This document shows, one piece after another, positions 7,296 to 14,606 of a stretch of DNA of 20,680 nucleotides (its first letter is position 1; each line of letters begins with the position of its first letter). A program made the position numbers and the translations under genes. This DNA is from a virus, in IMG/VR virus record IMGVR_UViG_3300023215_001336, positions 1 through 20,680 of that record, one strand, 5' to 3'. Under the pieces are notes generated by a model. The model did not search any database, was not told where the DNA came from, and saw only the letters and a program-made list of their open reading frames with translations.

Positions 7296-7631
7296 TTAGA
7301 ACGGGATATTGCAAAGATCAGCAATTTTGCCGTCGTAGGATTTTGCCCATGTCAGGCATACCTTTATCCATTGGTCACTGGCAAGCAGGGCGGGGTCAGT
7401 GACCCCATACTCAGCAAGAGAAAACTCCATAGCCGTCTTGCCCGCATGTAATGCTGCGATTTCCACTTCAAATTCGCTCCTTGTGAACTCGTACATTTTC
7501 TTGTTTTCTCTCCAATACCGGCTTATCATTTTCAAGTGCTTCATTGAGCAGGCGTGACCCGTCTTGATGTTCGTGCGTGGCGGCTTGAAGCCGAAACCGC
7601 GCGCTGGCGCATGGCAGATTTGGCAAATCAA
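7296..7631 (-). CDS. Small Cys-containing phage protein (possibly DUF6511-like)
   Basis: A 111-residue protein beginning MICQICHAPARGFGF and continuing to HACSMKHLKM: CxxC plus a later H/C pair suggests a small treble-clef-like zinc site in the first 35 residues. The remainder is helical with no motif I know. The opening pattern CxxCxxPARGFGF with a later CSxxH resembles short alphaproteobacterial phage proteins annotated DUF6511; this is recalled, not verified. The start codon overlaps the stop of the upstream gene (ATGA at 7628-7631), so it is translationally coupled to the diphosphohydrolase-like gene. Confidence 0.6.
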   Translation of the reverse strand: MICQICHAPARGFGFKPPRTNIKTGHACSMKHLKMISRYWRENKKMYEFTRSEFEVEIAALHAGKTAMEFSLAEYGVTDPALLASDQWIKVCLTWAKSYDGKIADLCNIPF

Positions 7632-8071
7632 TTATCACCCCTTACATAAGGCGGCGCGGATTCAGGGTGGCGCTTAATAATCTCATCAACAATCTGTTGC
7701 ATGTATTCTCTGTGGACTGCGACCCGCAGCCCTTCTGGCGGTCGATCGTCGATCACCATATTGTTAATCATGCCGTCACGAAGCACGACGAGAGAAGCCA
7801 GCGCCTTGGTAATATGATTCAGCCCGCTATCAGGATCGATATCCTCGCCCGCCACCCAATAATCCATATGACGCCTAGCAGCGTCTATATAGACCGATGC
7901 CCTAATCCCGGCGATGCGGTAGTTGTAGCTTCCATACTTACGGGCGCCTTCCATCATGGCAACGCCTATCTCCTGCAAAACCATCACAGGAACGGCTGAC
8001 ATTCCAGGCTTGAGAGCGCCTATGGCGTCTTTTGGATTCATTACGAAGTCAGGCTCTCGTTTTAATATCAT
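7628..8071 (-). CDS. dATP/dGTP diphosphohydrolase-like protein (DUF5664 / MazG-like)
   Basis: The 147-residue protein shows the conserved blocks of the phage dATP/dGTP diphosphohydrolase N-terminal family: KDAIGALKPGMSAVP, MMEGARKYGSYNYR (E41, K45), DAARRHMDYW, GEDIDPDSGLNHITKALASL and VVLRD. Members are all-alpha MazG-like enzymes thought to hydrolyse dNTPs to dNMP and pyrophosphate with acidic metal ligands. MazZ of 2-aminoadenine phages belongs to a related set, but no PurZ, DatZ or DNA polymerase is seen in this window, so a role in nucleotide-pool tuning is the safer call. It lies between a methyltransferase and small ORFs in the early operon. An ATG at residue 11 (MNPKDAIG) is an alternative start. 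Confidence 0.75.
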   Translation of the reverse strand: MILKREPDFVMNPKDAIGALKPGMSAVPVMVLQEIGVAMMEGARKYGSYNYRIAGIRASVYIDAARRHMDYWVAGEDIDPDSGLNHITKALASLVVLRDGMINNMVIDDRPPEGLRVAVHREYMQQIVDEIIKRHPESAPPYVRGDN

Positions 8072-8095
8072 AAACTTTCTTTCGGTTTGTCAAAT

Positions 8096-8674
8096 CTATC
8101 GGCCAAAAAAAAGGGTTCCGAAACTCCTTCTTTTTTCGTGAAATAAATACCACGCGCAGTTATCTTTGCCTGGAACAGACCCAGGCTTATCAATCCATTT
8201 CACCCGTCCGACACTTACAATTTTCACGCAGCGATGAGCAACCCTTGAGTAGTATTTGTTGTGAGCAAAATCGGCGCTAAGAAGAAACCAAGTCGGCGCA
8301 ATCGATGATAAATGCAACGCCATCTCGACGGTCGGATTGCCGTGCTTTCCGATAGCAGGCCAGGGCGGATTCGTAATAAACATATCGCCCATGCAGTTGT
8401 CCAGCGTGAATAGGTCTCGCCCCTCTCGATAACTACGAGACCTATTCACGAATGTTTGTATGTCTGTGCCGCGTGAACAGATGTGTCCGTGCCGCGCCAG
8501 ATGACCCATGAGTTTCATCTTCTCGCCACAGCATGGCTCATCGTATCTGATGTGTCCCGGCAAATGAGCTATCAGCGCCGCGATCGCAGAATATGGCGTC
8601 GGATAGTAGTCGCGCTTAACGCGGTCGAATGAACCTGTGCTGCGTTTACCCATTACAGTTTGATCGCTTTCCAT
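8096..8674 (-). CDS. Phage DNA N6-adenine-type methyltransferase
   Basis: A 192-residue AdoMet-dependent DNA methyltransferase of the small phage type. DYYPTP (22-27) precedes motif I EPCCG (46-50, AdoMet-binding loop), the Asp after the second strand is in GTDI (69-72), and motif IV is NPPW (102-105), which flips and methylates an exocyclic amine; NPPW fits N6-adenine or N4-cytosine enzymes. The likely role is self-modification against host restriction. ATG 8674 has GAGG eight bases ahead and overlaps the upstream gene by 22 bp; ATG 8653 forms a TAATG overlap and is the alternative. No target recognition domain can be assigned, as usual for this size. Confidence 0.82.
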   Translation of the reverse strand: MESDQTVMGKRSTGSFDRVKRDYYPTPYSAIAALIAHLPGHIRYDEPCCGEKMKLMGHLARHGHICSRGTDIQTFVNRSRSYREGRDLFTLDNCMGDMFITNPPWPAIGKHGNPTVEMALHLSSIAPTWFLLSADFAHNKYYSRVAHRCVKIVSVGRVKWIDKPGSVPGKDNCAWYLFHEKRRSFGTLFFGR

Positions 8675-8982
8675 AGCTCTCGCCTCGATGACCCATGAAA
8701 GTGAAGCTCATCTAGCTTTCGATGTAGTTTTTGATCGATGCGGACGGCGATCTGCTCGTACACACAGAAATCCTTACCGTCATCACCGCCCCATGAGCTT
8801 ACTTTCTTATGAAATATCTCAATCTCGCCATTGAGGTACGCATCACAAACGACATCTGATATGTACGCTGGCGTGGTACAGACCGTTCCCCGGTGGAACG
8901 TGATACGATCATTCACCTTAGACTGACTGGTCAGCCATTGATTGAACTTGGCTGGCGTGATGAAGGATTCCTTTTTCTTCAC
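8653..8982 (-). CDS. Unknown phage protein, 109 aa
   Basis: The start is a GTG at 8982 with a good AGGAG about seven bases before it, inside the tail of the helicase gene's intergenic gap. The protein is mixed alpha/beta (FITPAKFNQWLTSQ, AYISDVVCDAYLNGEIEIF, YEQIAVRIDQKLHRKLDELHF) with no catalytic motif I can name. The C-terminal half RIDQKLHRKLDEL resembles a small RHH-like or dimerisation helix, weakly. It sits between helicase and methyltransferase and overlaps the latter. Confidence 0.6.
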   Translation of the reverse strand: MKKKESFITPAKFNQWLTSQSKVNDRITFHRGTVCTTPAYISDVVCDAYLNGEIEIFHKKVSSWGGDDGKDFCVYEQIAVRIDQKLHRKLDELHFHGSSRRELWKAIKL

Positions 8983-8991
8983 AAGCGGCTC

Positions 8992-10572
8992 CTAAAACTC
9001 TACCGATGTTATTTTGGTATATTTGCCCTCTGGCTTGACGCAAATACGGGTGGGAATGGGTAGGTATTCGGATGCCTTTAGGACCACTTCAACAGTGTTC
9101 GGTACAGGATATTTAGGCATCCTCCGCGACCACCATTGGCAAGCCTTCTGGCGCGCGAAGCCGGCATGTTCAAAACACACCCATTCGGAAAATGTTGTAA
9201 GACCACATCTGTAATCGACACGCATCGACGGCGTGCCGCCGCCACGCTTCTGATGGCGCGTGTAAGTCACCTTCGTTACGTCGCACCACAATGATTGAAG
9301 CTGCGATGTCAGGATCGCATTAGTCGCGGCCTTGCGTGACAGCCTGATTTCGGGTGGCGGAAATTCGTGATCACACGCAGGGCAAATCTTGATGGCTGCG
9401 TGCAGTATTTCCTGACAATCAGGGCAAATCTTTACTGGCGCATCGCCTTCGCCACCGCCATCTTCCTTCGTCTTGACGTTGAGCGCATCGAGCGGGCCGT
9501 GGCGAGCCGTGTTGCCCGCGAAATCCAGTACGAGGCAATCCTCTTTACCTTCCGCCAGCCGTGTGCCTCGCCCCAACATTTGAACATACAGTCCGGTCGA
9601 GTTGGTCGGGCGCAGGGAGGCTATAAGATCGACGCCAGGGGCGTCGAAGCCGGTTGTTAGGACATTGGCGTTCGTAAGCGCGCGTATGCGGCCCGCCTTG
9701 AACTCAAGAATGAAGCGATCGCGCTCCGGTCCAGGCGTATCACCAACGACAGTTTCGCATGAGATGTCGCGCGATTTGATCTCCTCGGCAACCGCGTAGG
9801 CGTGCTGAACGCCAGCGCAGAATATCAGCCAGGAGCCTCGACCCTCTCCAAGCTCGACAATCTCATCGACTGCGCTTTTAGTTATGATGTCGATGTTGAC
9901 CGCCGCCTCAAGCTCACCTGGGATAAACTCGCCGCCGCGCTTGTGTACGCCGGTCACATCGAGTTGAGTTTTAGTCGCCTTGGGCCTAATCTCAGATAGA
10001 TATCCCTGCTCGATCATTTCAGCGATATTAGCTTCGTAGCAGATAGCATCAAACAGAGCGCCTTTGCCTTTGTGCAGCATCCCGGTATCCAGGCGCCAAG
10101 GCGTCGCGGTCAATCCGATGACCTTCATCGAAGGGTTCTTTTCAGCGAGTGCTGAAAGCGTCTTGCCGTACATTGTGTCGGCGTTGCGCGGGATCAGATG
10201 AGCCTCATCGATAATGACTAAATCAACCGCTTCCCACTGATCGGCGAGTCGGTGAATCGATTGGATACCCGCGAACACGATCTGGCTGTGCTTGTCTCGA
10301 CGCCCCAGGCCCGCGCTGTAGATACCGGCTGGTGCGTCGGGCCAGATCGAGAGCATGGCTGCGTAATTTTGCTCGATAAGTTCTCTTACATGCGTCAGGA
10401 TCAGGATGCGCGTAGCAGGATAGTTGCCGATGGCGCCGCGAGTGAAGTCAGCCAAGACAAGACTCTTGCCTGTGCCGGTCGGCAGCACGATCAGCGGCCA
10501 CCCGTCATGCGACATGAAATAAGAGTAGACGCTATCAACAGCGGCTTGCTGGTATGGACGGAGTTCGATCAT
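8992..10572 (-). CDS. SF2 DEAH-box helicase with C-terminal zinc ribbon
   Basis: A 526-residue ATP-dependent DNA helicase or translocase of superfamily 2 (type III restriction Res/UvrB-like fold). Motifs in order: Q-like RPYQQAAVD (5-13), Walker A PTGTGKS (31-37), Ia LTHVRELIEQ, DEAH (122-125), motif III TATP (155-158), motif V TTGFDAPGVD (306-315) and motif VI QMLGRGTR (331-338). A four-cysteine zinc ribbon follows (C383, C386, C397, C400), then a C-terminal domain of about 110 residues of unknown fold. It is preceded by a nuclease-like gene with an ATGA overlap. In phages of this layout it unwinds DNA in replication or recombination. Confidence 0.92.
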   Translation of the reverse strand: MIELRPYQQAAVDSVYSYFMSHDGWPLIVLPTGTGKSLVLADFTRGAIGNYPATRILILTHVRELIEQNYAAMLSIWPDAPAGIYSAGLGRRDKHSQIVFAGIQSIHRLADQWEAVDLVIIDEAHLIPRNADTMYGKTLSALAEKNPSMKVIGLTATPWRLDTGMLHKGKGALFDAICYEANIAEMIEQGYLSEIRPKATKTQLDVTGVHKRGGEFIPGELEAAVNIDIITKSAVDEIVELGEGRGSWLIFCAGVQHAYAVAEEIKSRDISCETVVGDTPGPERDRFILEFKAGRIRALTNANVLTTGFDAPGVDLIASLRPTNSTGLYVQMLGRGTRLAEGKEDCLVLDFAGNTARHGPLDALNVKTKEDGGGEGDAPVKICPDCQEILHAAIKICPACDHEFPPPEIRLSRKAATNAILTSQLQSLWCDVTKVTYTRHQKRGGGTPSMRVDYRCGLTTFSEWVCFEHAGFARQKACQWWSRRMPKYPVPNTVEVVLKASEYLPIPTRICVKPEGKYTKITSVEF

Positions 10573-11039
10573 GGGGGTATTCCCAGATCACAGAATTTAA
10601 CGTACCGTATAGGGCAGGCGTAAAATGACTCCATGTTGCCTGTGTTTGATGCGCGTGTTTGTTTTTCGTACCAATGTGGTTTCGTATCAACATTGACCAC
10701 GGCTGCATAATTCATATCCGCGCTCAGAGATATGTAAGCAGAAACTCGACCCCTGTTTCTTTCAACGGTTGCTTTGTTTGAGACAAAAACTTCTTTAAAT
10801 GGCCAATCAGCAGAGCCGCTAAATTGAATCCCCAATCGCTTCACTTCGATAGCTTGTTTGGTTAGAATAAAAATATCTCCGACATCAATATAGCTATCTG
10901 ATTCTGCTGCGGTTGGTGAAAATTGGACGGATGGAATCTCGATATCCAAACCACTAAAATGAAGCCACTGAGCAACACGCATAACGGCTTCGCGAGACCT
11001 TGCTAGACGATTTAAGAATCGTTTATGTTGCTCACTCAT
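10569..11039 (-). CDS. Putative small PD-(D/E)XK-fold nuclease or related protein
   Basis: The start is placed at ATG 11039 because AGGGG lies seven bases upstream; an earlier ATG at 11072 would overlap the preceding gene. The 156-residue product contains DVGDIFILTKQAIEVKRL, where D55 and E65-x-K67 fit the D...ExK signature of PD-(D/E)XK enzymes after an N-terminal helix, followed by VFVSNKATVERNRGR and the beta stretch YAAVVNVDT. This is a motif-level guess; no close relative is recognised. It overlaps the helicase start (ATGA), so the two proteins may cooperate in processing DNA ends or branched intermediates. Confidence 0.6.
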   Translation of the reverse strand: MSEQHKRFLNRLARSREAVMRVAQWLHFSGLDIEIPSVQFSPTAAESDSYIDVGDIFILTKQAIEVKRLGIQFSGSADWPFKEVFVSNKATVERNRGRVSAYISLSADMNYAAVVNVDTKPHWYEKQTRASNTGNMESFYACPIRYVKFCDLGIPP

Positions 11040-11049
11040 CACATTGCCC

Positions 11050-11334
11050 CTAATGCAAAACTCTCGGCTCATTCACAGGGCCGTACTCCTCCACCGTACC
11101 CGCGACATACTCGGATAGGGCCATAAGCTCCGCCGCCGCCTCGGCGTAGGGGTCTATCGATCCTCTCTGTTGAGCAAGGGAAATGGCGATTGAAATGGAA
11201 CATACTGTGTTAGCCAGCATGGCTATTTGCAGACCATTACTGTAATCGGTGCATTTCTCAAAGATGAACTTAAATACCAAATCCATCAATTCTTGGGATA
11301 AGTCGCTTGATTTCTTTCTTGCTTTACGATCCAT
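11050..11334 (-). CDS. Unknown phage protein, 94 aa
   Basis: ATG at 11334 is supported by GAGGA eight bases upstream. The protein is basic at the N-terminus (MDRKARKKSSD), then helical with a hydrophobic middle (LQIAMLANTVCSISIAISLA) that is too polar at its ends for a confident membrane call, and ends with an acidic helix. It overlaps the Fe-S nuclease gene by 11 bp in the early operon. Function unknown. Confidence 0.55.
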   Translation of the reverse strand: MDRKARKKSSDLSQELMDLVFKFIFEKCTDYSNGLQIAMLANTVCSISIAISLAQQRGSIDPYAEAAAELMALSEYVAGTVEEYGPVNEPRVLH

Positions 11335-12283
11335 CACGCCATTCCTCGCCGTTCAACAGGCGATAAAGCGTCCAGTTTTCTTGTTCGTTACCGTCGATCA
11401 GTTCGCCAGCTATAACGTGCGGGTTGTAGCGATGATCGACACAACCGGCCTCCTGCATCTCGTAAGATAAATTCTCCTCATGGCGCTCGCACCACCAGCC
11501 GCCCTTGCGTAAAGCTGTCGAGTGCATACAGGTCCGACAGTTGCGGTCGGCGGGCTGGCCTTCGTGGCAGATGCCGGAATAGTCGCACCAGCGGCAAATA
11601 TAGAAGGTAGCATCGCCGATCTTGGCGGGCGGCTCCTCGTTGAAAATTATCCTCTCTGCTTGATCGCGTAGCCGTTGCGCCTCGACGGGATCGGAGTTGG
11701 TGCGGACGCTCGTATCGTCGCGACCCCCCGGCGTCGAACAGGTCATGTAGTGGCGCGTATAACCGCCGTAGTCCATGTAGGTGACGGCTTGGCCGTAATA
11801 CGTCGCATCCCATTCGCGCAGCGCGTGCTTCTCGCCAAGCGTATCGCGCAGCTTTTTCAGCTTCTTGAATTTCGTTTCGTTGGTAGCCTTGTGTTCCCAG
11901 ACATGCGGCGTCACGGGTGCCTGTAGCAGTCCGCGAATGTCACCGTCCATATGGCCTTTGAAGTGACCACCGAAATCTTCAAAGCCAATCTGCCGTCCTG
12001 TCTCTGGATCAGACGTTATAAGAGTCACGCCGGGGATGGCACGCAAGCGCGCTGCGTACACATCCTCGATGCGATGACCGTCCTCAAACAGCTTGAGTGT
12101 ATGAGCAGAGAACGACGACCGCGCGACCCATCGAAAGCCGTACCATTGCTCTCGCGCGCAGGGCCGACCGATGCTCGACATACCGAGATACGGACGCCGC
12201 TTTTCACGCTTTGATTTTGCTTCAAGCTGCTCGTCCATAGCGTCGAGAGTCGGGTCGGTCCAAAGATTCGATACATCAACCAT
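11324..12283 (-). CDS. Cas4/AddB-like PD-(D/E)XK exonuclease with Fe-S cysteines
   Basis: A 319-residue nuclease of the RecB/Cas4 family. SSIGRPCAREQWY contains C42, H70 lies in EDGHRIEDVY, the metal-binding core is D113 (HMDGD) with E130-x-K132 (WEHKA), and the family motif Q165xxxY169 (GQAVTYM) follows. C230, C233 and C239 (CRWCDYSGIC, the C-x2-C-x5-C pattern) together with C42 match the 4Fe-4S ligands of Cas4/AddB proteins. Additional cysteines at 249, 252 and 265 may form a separate zinc site. In this operon, with Sak4-like ATPase and SSB, it probably provides the resecting exonuclease for phage recombination. No CRISPR array or cas genes are nearby. Confidence 0.88.
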   Translation of the reverse strand: MVDVSNLWTDPTLDAMDEQLEAKSKREKRRPYLGMSSIGRPCAREQWYGFRWVARSSFSAHTLKLFEDGHRIEDVYAARLRAIPGVTLITSDPETGRQIGFEDFGGHFKGHMDGDIRGLLQAPVTPHVWEHKATNETKFKKLKKLRDTLGEKHALREWDATYYGQAVTYMDYGGYTRHYMTCSTPGGRDDTSVRTNSDPVEAQRLRDQAERIIFNEEPPAKIGDATFYICRWCDYSGICHEGQPADRNCRTCMHSTALRKGGWWCERHEENLSYEMQEAGCVDHRYNPHVIAGELIDGNEQENWTLYRLLNGEEWRDGS

Positions 12284-12285
12284 AA

Positions 12286-12609
12286 TCAGGTTTCGACCAC
12301 TCCCATGCCCAGATGAAGACCCATTTGGATGAGGACTTCATTGATTTCGTTCAGTGACTTGCGGCCGAAATTCGGGGTCCGCAGCAGAAACCGTTCGGTC
12401 CTTTGCACCAGATCGCTGACGTAGATGATATTGTGGTTCTTGAGGCATCTGGCCGACCGCACCGAAAGTTCTAGCTCATCGACCTTACGCAGCAGATTGG
12501 GCTTGACGGCGGACATCCAAGGCGTCGGCACACTCACCAGCGCATGAGGGTTGATGGGGCGCGTGATTTTCACCACGCGCTTACCATCGGCTGACCACGC
12601 CTGAATCAT
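12286..12609 (-). CDS. Stand-alone RNA polymerase alpha subunit C-terminal domain homologue
   Basis: A 107-residue protein whose residues 36-104 are unmistakably the alpha-CTD of bacterial RNA polymerase: [35 protein letters not shown] and [11 protein letters not shown], ending GLHLGMGV. By alignment to E. coli alpha (offset 214), DNA-contact residues R265 (R51), C269 (C55), G296 (G82), K298 (K84), S299 (S85) and E302 (E88) are kept, while N268 is replaced by Arg (R54). The alpha N-terminal assembly domain is absent; residues 1-35 are unrelated. ATG 12609 overlaps the stop of the SSB gene (ATGA), so this is an integrated operon member and not a host gene fragment. It may compete with or redirect host RNAP at UP elements or activators, or use its helix-hairpin-helix-like fold in recombination. 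Confidence 0.9.
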   Translation of the reverse strand: MIQAWSADGKRVVKITRPINPHALVSVPTPWMSAVKPNLLRKVDELELSVRSARCLKNHNIIYVSDLVQRTERFLLRTPNFGRKSLNEINEVLIQMGLHLGMGVVET

Positions 12610-13148
12610 AATTTTTCCCAAGGCGCTGCGGGTGGCGGGTTACTAGCACTGATTGCAGGCGCTGGAGCAGGCGCTGGAGCAGGCGCTGGAGCAGGGGGCG
12701 GTGCTGGAGCAGGGGGCGGTGCTGGAGCAAGCGCGGGGGCAGGCGTGGGAGCGAGCGCCGTGGGAGCTACAGCCGAAAACAATGAGATGTCATTCCTTGT
12801 GTTGTCTTTTTTTTGATAAATGACTTCCGCTACAACGACGATTGAATTTAATTCCTCCGCATCATTGACCCGAATCTTTCCGCAGGCGCGAATGAACGAT
12901 GAAAAAAGTTCTCTACTCCATTTTTTTGTATTAGGATCATGGTGAAAAATGTTGAAGTTTTTCCAAACCTTACGGCCTTGAAATTCACCATCGTAAACAT
13001 TGAACTCAAGATTAATGCCGCCGCCGGTCGAGGTCAGCTTGGAATTAACGAGTATGACGCGATATGCGCCGGGAGGCAGGGCGTCGTAAGAAAGTGGCGC
13101 CGGATCATTGAATTGGCTAGCATCGAACGTGCCGTTGAGAGCAACCAT
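12606..13148 (-). CDS. DUF669-family phage single-stranded DNA-binding protein with Ala-Pro-rich tail
   Basis: The start is ATG 13148, with GGAGG eight bases ahead and a TAATG overlap with the RecA-like gene; the longer frame to 13223 is an artefact. The 180-residue protein has the DUF669 pattern: an N-terminal [48 protein letters not shown] and an OB-fold-like beta core to about residue 115, then a long Ala/Pro linker and the C-terminal tip [12 protein letters not shown]669 proteins commonly accompany Sak4-type annealases and are thought to be the phage SSB. The flexible tail and hydrophobic tip may recruit partner proteins as in bacterial SSB, though acidic residues are few. Confidence 0.82.
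   Translation of the reverse strand: MVALNGTFDASQFNDPAPLSYDALPPGAYRVILVNSKLTSTGGGINLEFNVYDGEFQGRKVWKNFNIFHHDPNTKKWSRELFSSFIRACGKIRVNDAEELNSIVVVAEVIYQKKDNTRNDISLFSAVAPTALAPTPAPALAPAPPPAPAPPPAPAPAPAPAPAPAISASNPPPAAPWEKL
12655..12726. repeat. In-frame 12-bp and 18-bp tandem repeats in the SSB tail
   Basis: On the plus strand GCAGGCGCTGGA occurs three times in tandem (12655-12690), followed by two copies of an 18-bp derivative, GCAGGGGGCGGTGCTGGA (12691-12726). All units are multiples of three and encode the Ala-Pro-rich linker, so copy-number changes would lengthen or shorten it without frameshift. Confidence 0.9.
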
Positions 13149-13978
13149 TATGCTGCCTCCTGTTTGGTCATGGTTTGAGAGGGAGATGCGAGATAAGGAA
13201 TGGTCGCCGCGAGAGCGTCCCAATTGAACGGAAGCTCGTCGGGAATGCAGAACCGATTCTTGGCTTCGTGTGTCGGTTTATCAGTGCAAAGCAATAGACG
13301 CTCGCCCGTACCGATAGCGCGGACTCGCTTGTTCCCAAAGCCGGTATCAGTCGATGTCGTAGCGACGCTGTAGTTGGCGAAGCCGACTACATCAGCCCAC
13401 TCCGTCAGGATTGGGCGAGTTGTTTTCGGATGCAGTTTGGGTTGGTGGATAGTGTACTCATCGACTTCTGGGTTTACACTCTTCCGAATCTCTTGGTGAC
13501 TTAAAAGAATCACCGTCATTCCCCGGTTTACGCCCAGATATTTGACCGCCGAGATGAAGCCAGCCCATACCGAGAGCGCCTCTTTATATCCGGCTCCGTA
13601 GGGTATCTTTTCGATATGCTCAACTTTGTGTTGAGCAGCCACCTGTTGCCATACCAGCGCCTCCAGCCAATCCACCGAATCAACTACAAGCGTTTTGTAT
13701 TCGTGATCCTCAGTTGCGAGGGCGGTGAGTTGTTCATTAACCTCGGCGTAAGATGTAACGATTGGGCCAACAGCGCCCCCTTTGTCGTAGATGTGTTCAA
13801 TGACGGGCCTTCGATCCGGCATCAGCCCGCCTAAGCCATCCTCGATCTGGATGAAAAACGGAGCGGGCGCGCTGGCGCCGAAAACCGTTTTGCCAATGCC
13901 GGGAACTCCATAGATAAAGAGTCGCGGCGGTCGCTTTTCGTGATTGCGGTCGAGCGCATCATTCAGTTTGAATGCCAT
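13148..13978 (-). CDS. Sak4-like RecA-fold ATPase (AAA_24), putative single-strand annealing protein
   Basis: A 276-residue P-loop ATPase of the phage AAA_24/Sak4 class. Walker A is GVPGIGKT (24-31), followed by the family hallmark FFIQIEDGLGGL, and Walker B is TLVVDSVDWLE (D100). HQEIRKSVNPEVDEYTIHQPKLHPKT and the ADVVGFANYSV region are typical of the domain's second half, and it ends in a short basic tail. Sak4 proteins are RecA/Rad51-related annealases that need an SSB partner; the DUF669 gene follows immediately with TAATG coupling. AAGGA eight bases upstream supports ATG 13978. Confidence 0.87.
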   Translation of the reverse strand: MAFKLNDALDRNHEKRPPRLFIYGVPGIGKTVFGASAPAPFFIQIEDGLGGLMPDRRPVIEHIYDKGGAVGPIVTSYAEVNEQLTALATEDHEYKTLVVDSVDWLEALVWQQVAAQHKVEHIEKIPYGAGYKEALSVWAGFISAVKYLGVNRGMTVILLSHQEIRKSVNPEVDEYTIHQPKLHPKTTRPILTEWADVVGFANYSVATTSTDTGFGNKRVRAIGTGERLLLCTDKPTHEAKNRFCIPDELPFNWDALAATIPYLASPSQTMTKQEAA

Positions 13979-13992
13979 TGATCTATTCCTTT

Positions 13993-14478
13993 CTATTCCT
14001 TGATGATTCCGATTTTGATGGTCTGCTTGCCGGTCTTGACCGTGCGAGCGGGCGCGAACATGGCCCTCCAGTCGGGCGCCATCCCGTTGAATTTCGATTC
14101 GGTAACCGTTCGCTTGATTTTAATATAATCTAACGGATCGCAATTATCATCTTTCAATCGCGTTTCGATTACTGAAAGCAGATCGGTACACCATTCAATT
14201 CTTTTTGGACGATCGATAGAAATCCTGTAGCCGCTGTCATCAACGCTTGTCTTGCCCAGCGGCTCGCCCTTTGTTGCGTATGCTGCCTCGATACGCTCAT
14301 TGTATTTAGCTGATACTGTGGCGTCGAGTATGCCTATGGAAACCTTGTGCAGCTTTAATAGATGCGCCGCTTCGTCGTAGAGAGCGGCTAGGTGGAAAAT
14401 TGGCAGTTCCCGCAAGTCAGCGGGCGCCATGGCGGCGATATTCTCGATCCGTGGTAGATTACTTAAATAGCTGCTCAT
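13993..14478 (-). CDS. Conserved-type phage protein of unknown function, first gene of the early operon
   Basis: A 161-residue protein with GAGGAT five bases before ATG 14478; it is the first gene behind the early promoter. The N-terminal half is helical (ADLRELPIFHLAALYDEAAHLLKLHKVSIGILDATVSAKYNERI, given by its flanks), and the C-terminal part contains PLDYIKIKRTVTESKFNG followed by a basic end. No catalytic motif is seen. Genes of this size and layout often precede Sak4/DUF669 pairs in alphaproteobacterial phages, so an accessory recombination role is an inference from context only. Confidence 0.65.
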   Translation of the reverse strand: MSSYLSNLPRIENIAAMAPADLRELPIFHLAALYDEAAHLLKLHKVSIGILDATVSAKYNERIEAAYATKGEPLGKTSVDDSGYRISIDRPKRIEWCTDLLSVIETRLKDDNCDPLDYIKIKRTVTESKFNGMAPDWRAMFAPARTVKTGKQTIKIGIIKE

Positions 14479-14518
14479 TTTTTATCCTCATCTAGAGCCA
14501 AAGTTCATCGCGTCGATA

Positions 14519-14606
14519 AATTTCAAATGAAAATTATCTAAACGCATCATCATAATAAAAGATATAAATGATAATTTCAAAATTGCTACATTTTTTTACG
14601 GAAATT
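14519..14606. promoter_or_regulatory. Candidate repressor operators (AATTTC repeats) in the divergent control region
   Basis: AATTTCAAA occurs at 14519-14527 and again at 14573-14581, 54 bp apart (about five helical turns), and GAAATT at 14601-14606 is the inverted half-site. Two copies extend to near-palindromes (AATTTCAAAATT; AATTTC...GAAAATT). An 8-bp inverted repeat AAATTATC/GATAATTT (14531-14538, 14570-14577) brackets the early promoter. The middle copy overlaps the -35 box. Assignment to the adjacent S24 repressor is inference. Confidence 0.45.
14552..14580 (-). promoter_or_regulatory. Early promoter of the recombination/replication operon
   Basis: On the minus strand TTGAAA (14580-14575), an optimal 17-nt spacer and TATTAT (14557-14552) make a near-consensus sigma70 promoter, with transcription expected to start near 14545 and reach ATG 14478. 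The -35 overlaps one AATTTC repeat, consistent with repression in the lysogen. Confidence 0.6.

Noticed and set aside
11324-12283. Cas4-like nuclease as evidence of a CRISPR-Cas locus
   Set aside because: No cas1/cas2, effector genes or repeat-spacer array are present; Cas4/RecB-like nucleases are common phage recombination enzymes.
12286-12609. Alpha-CTD gene as the 3' fragment of a host rpoA gene
   Set aside because: It has its own start coupled to the upstream phage stop, an unrelated N-terminal 35 residues and no adjacent ribosomal-protein genes.
13148-13223. Extended N-terminus of the DUF669 protein (extra 25 residues)
   Set aside because: The extension overlaps the RecA-like gene, and a strong GGAGG with TAATG coupling marks ATG 13148 as the start.
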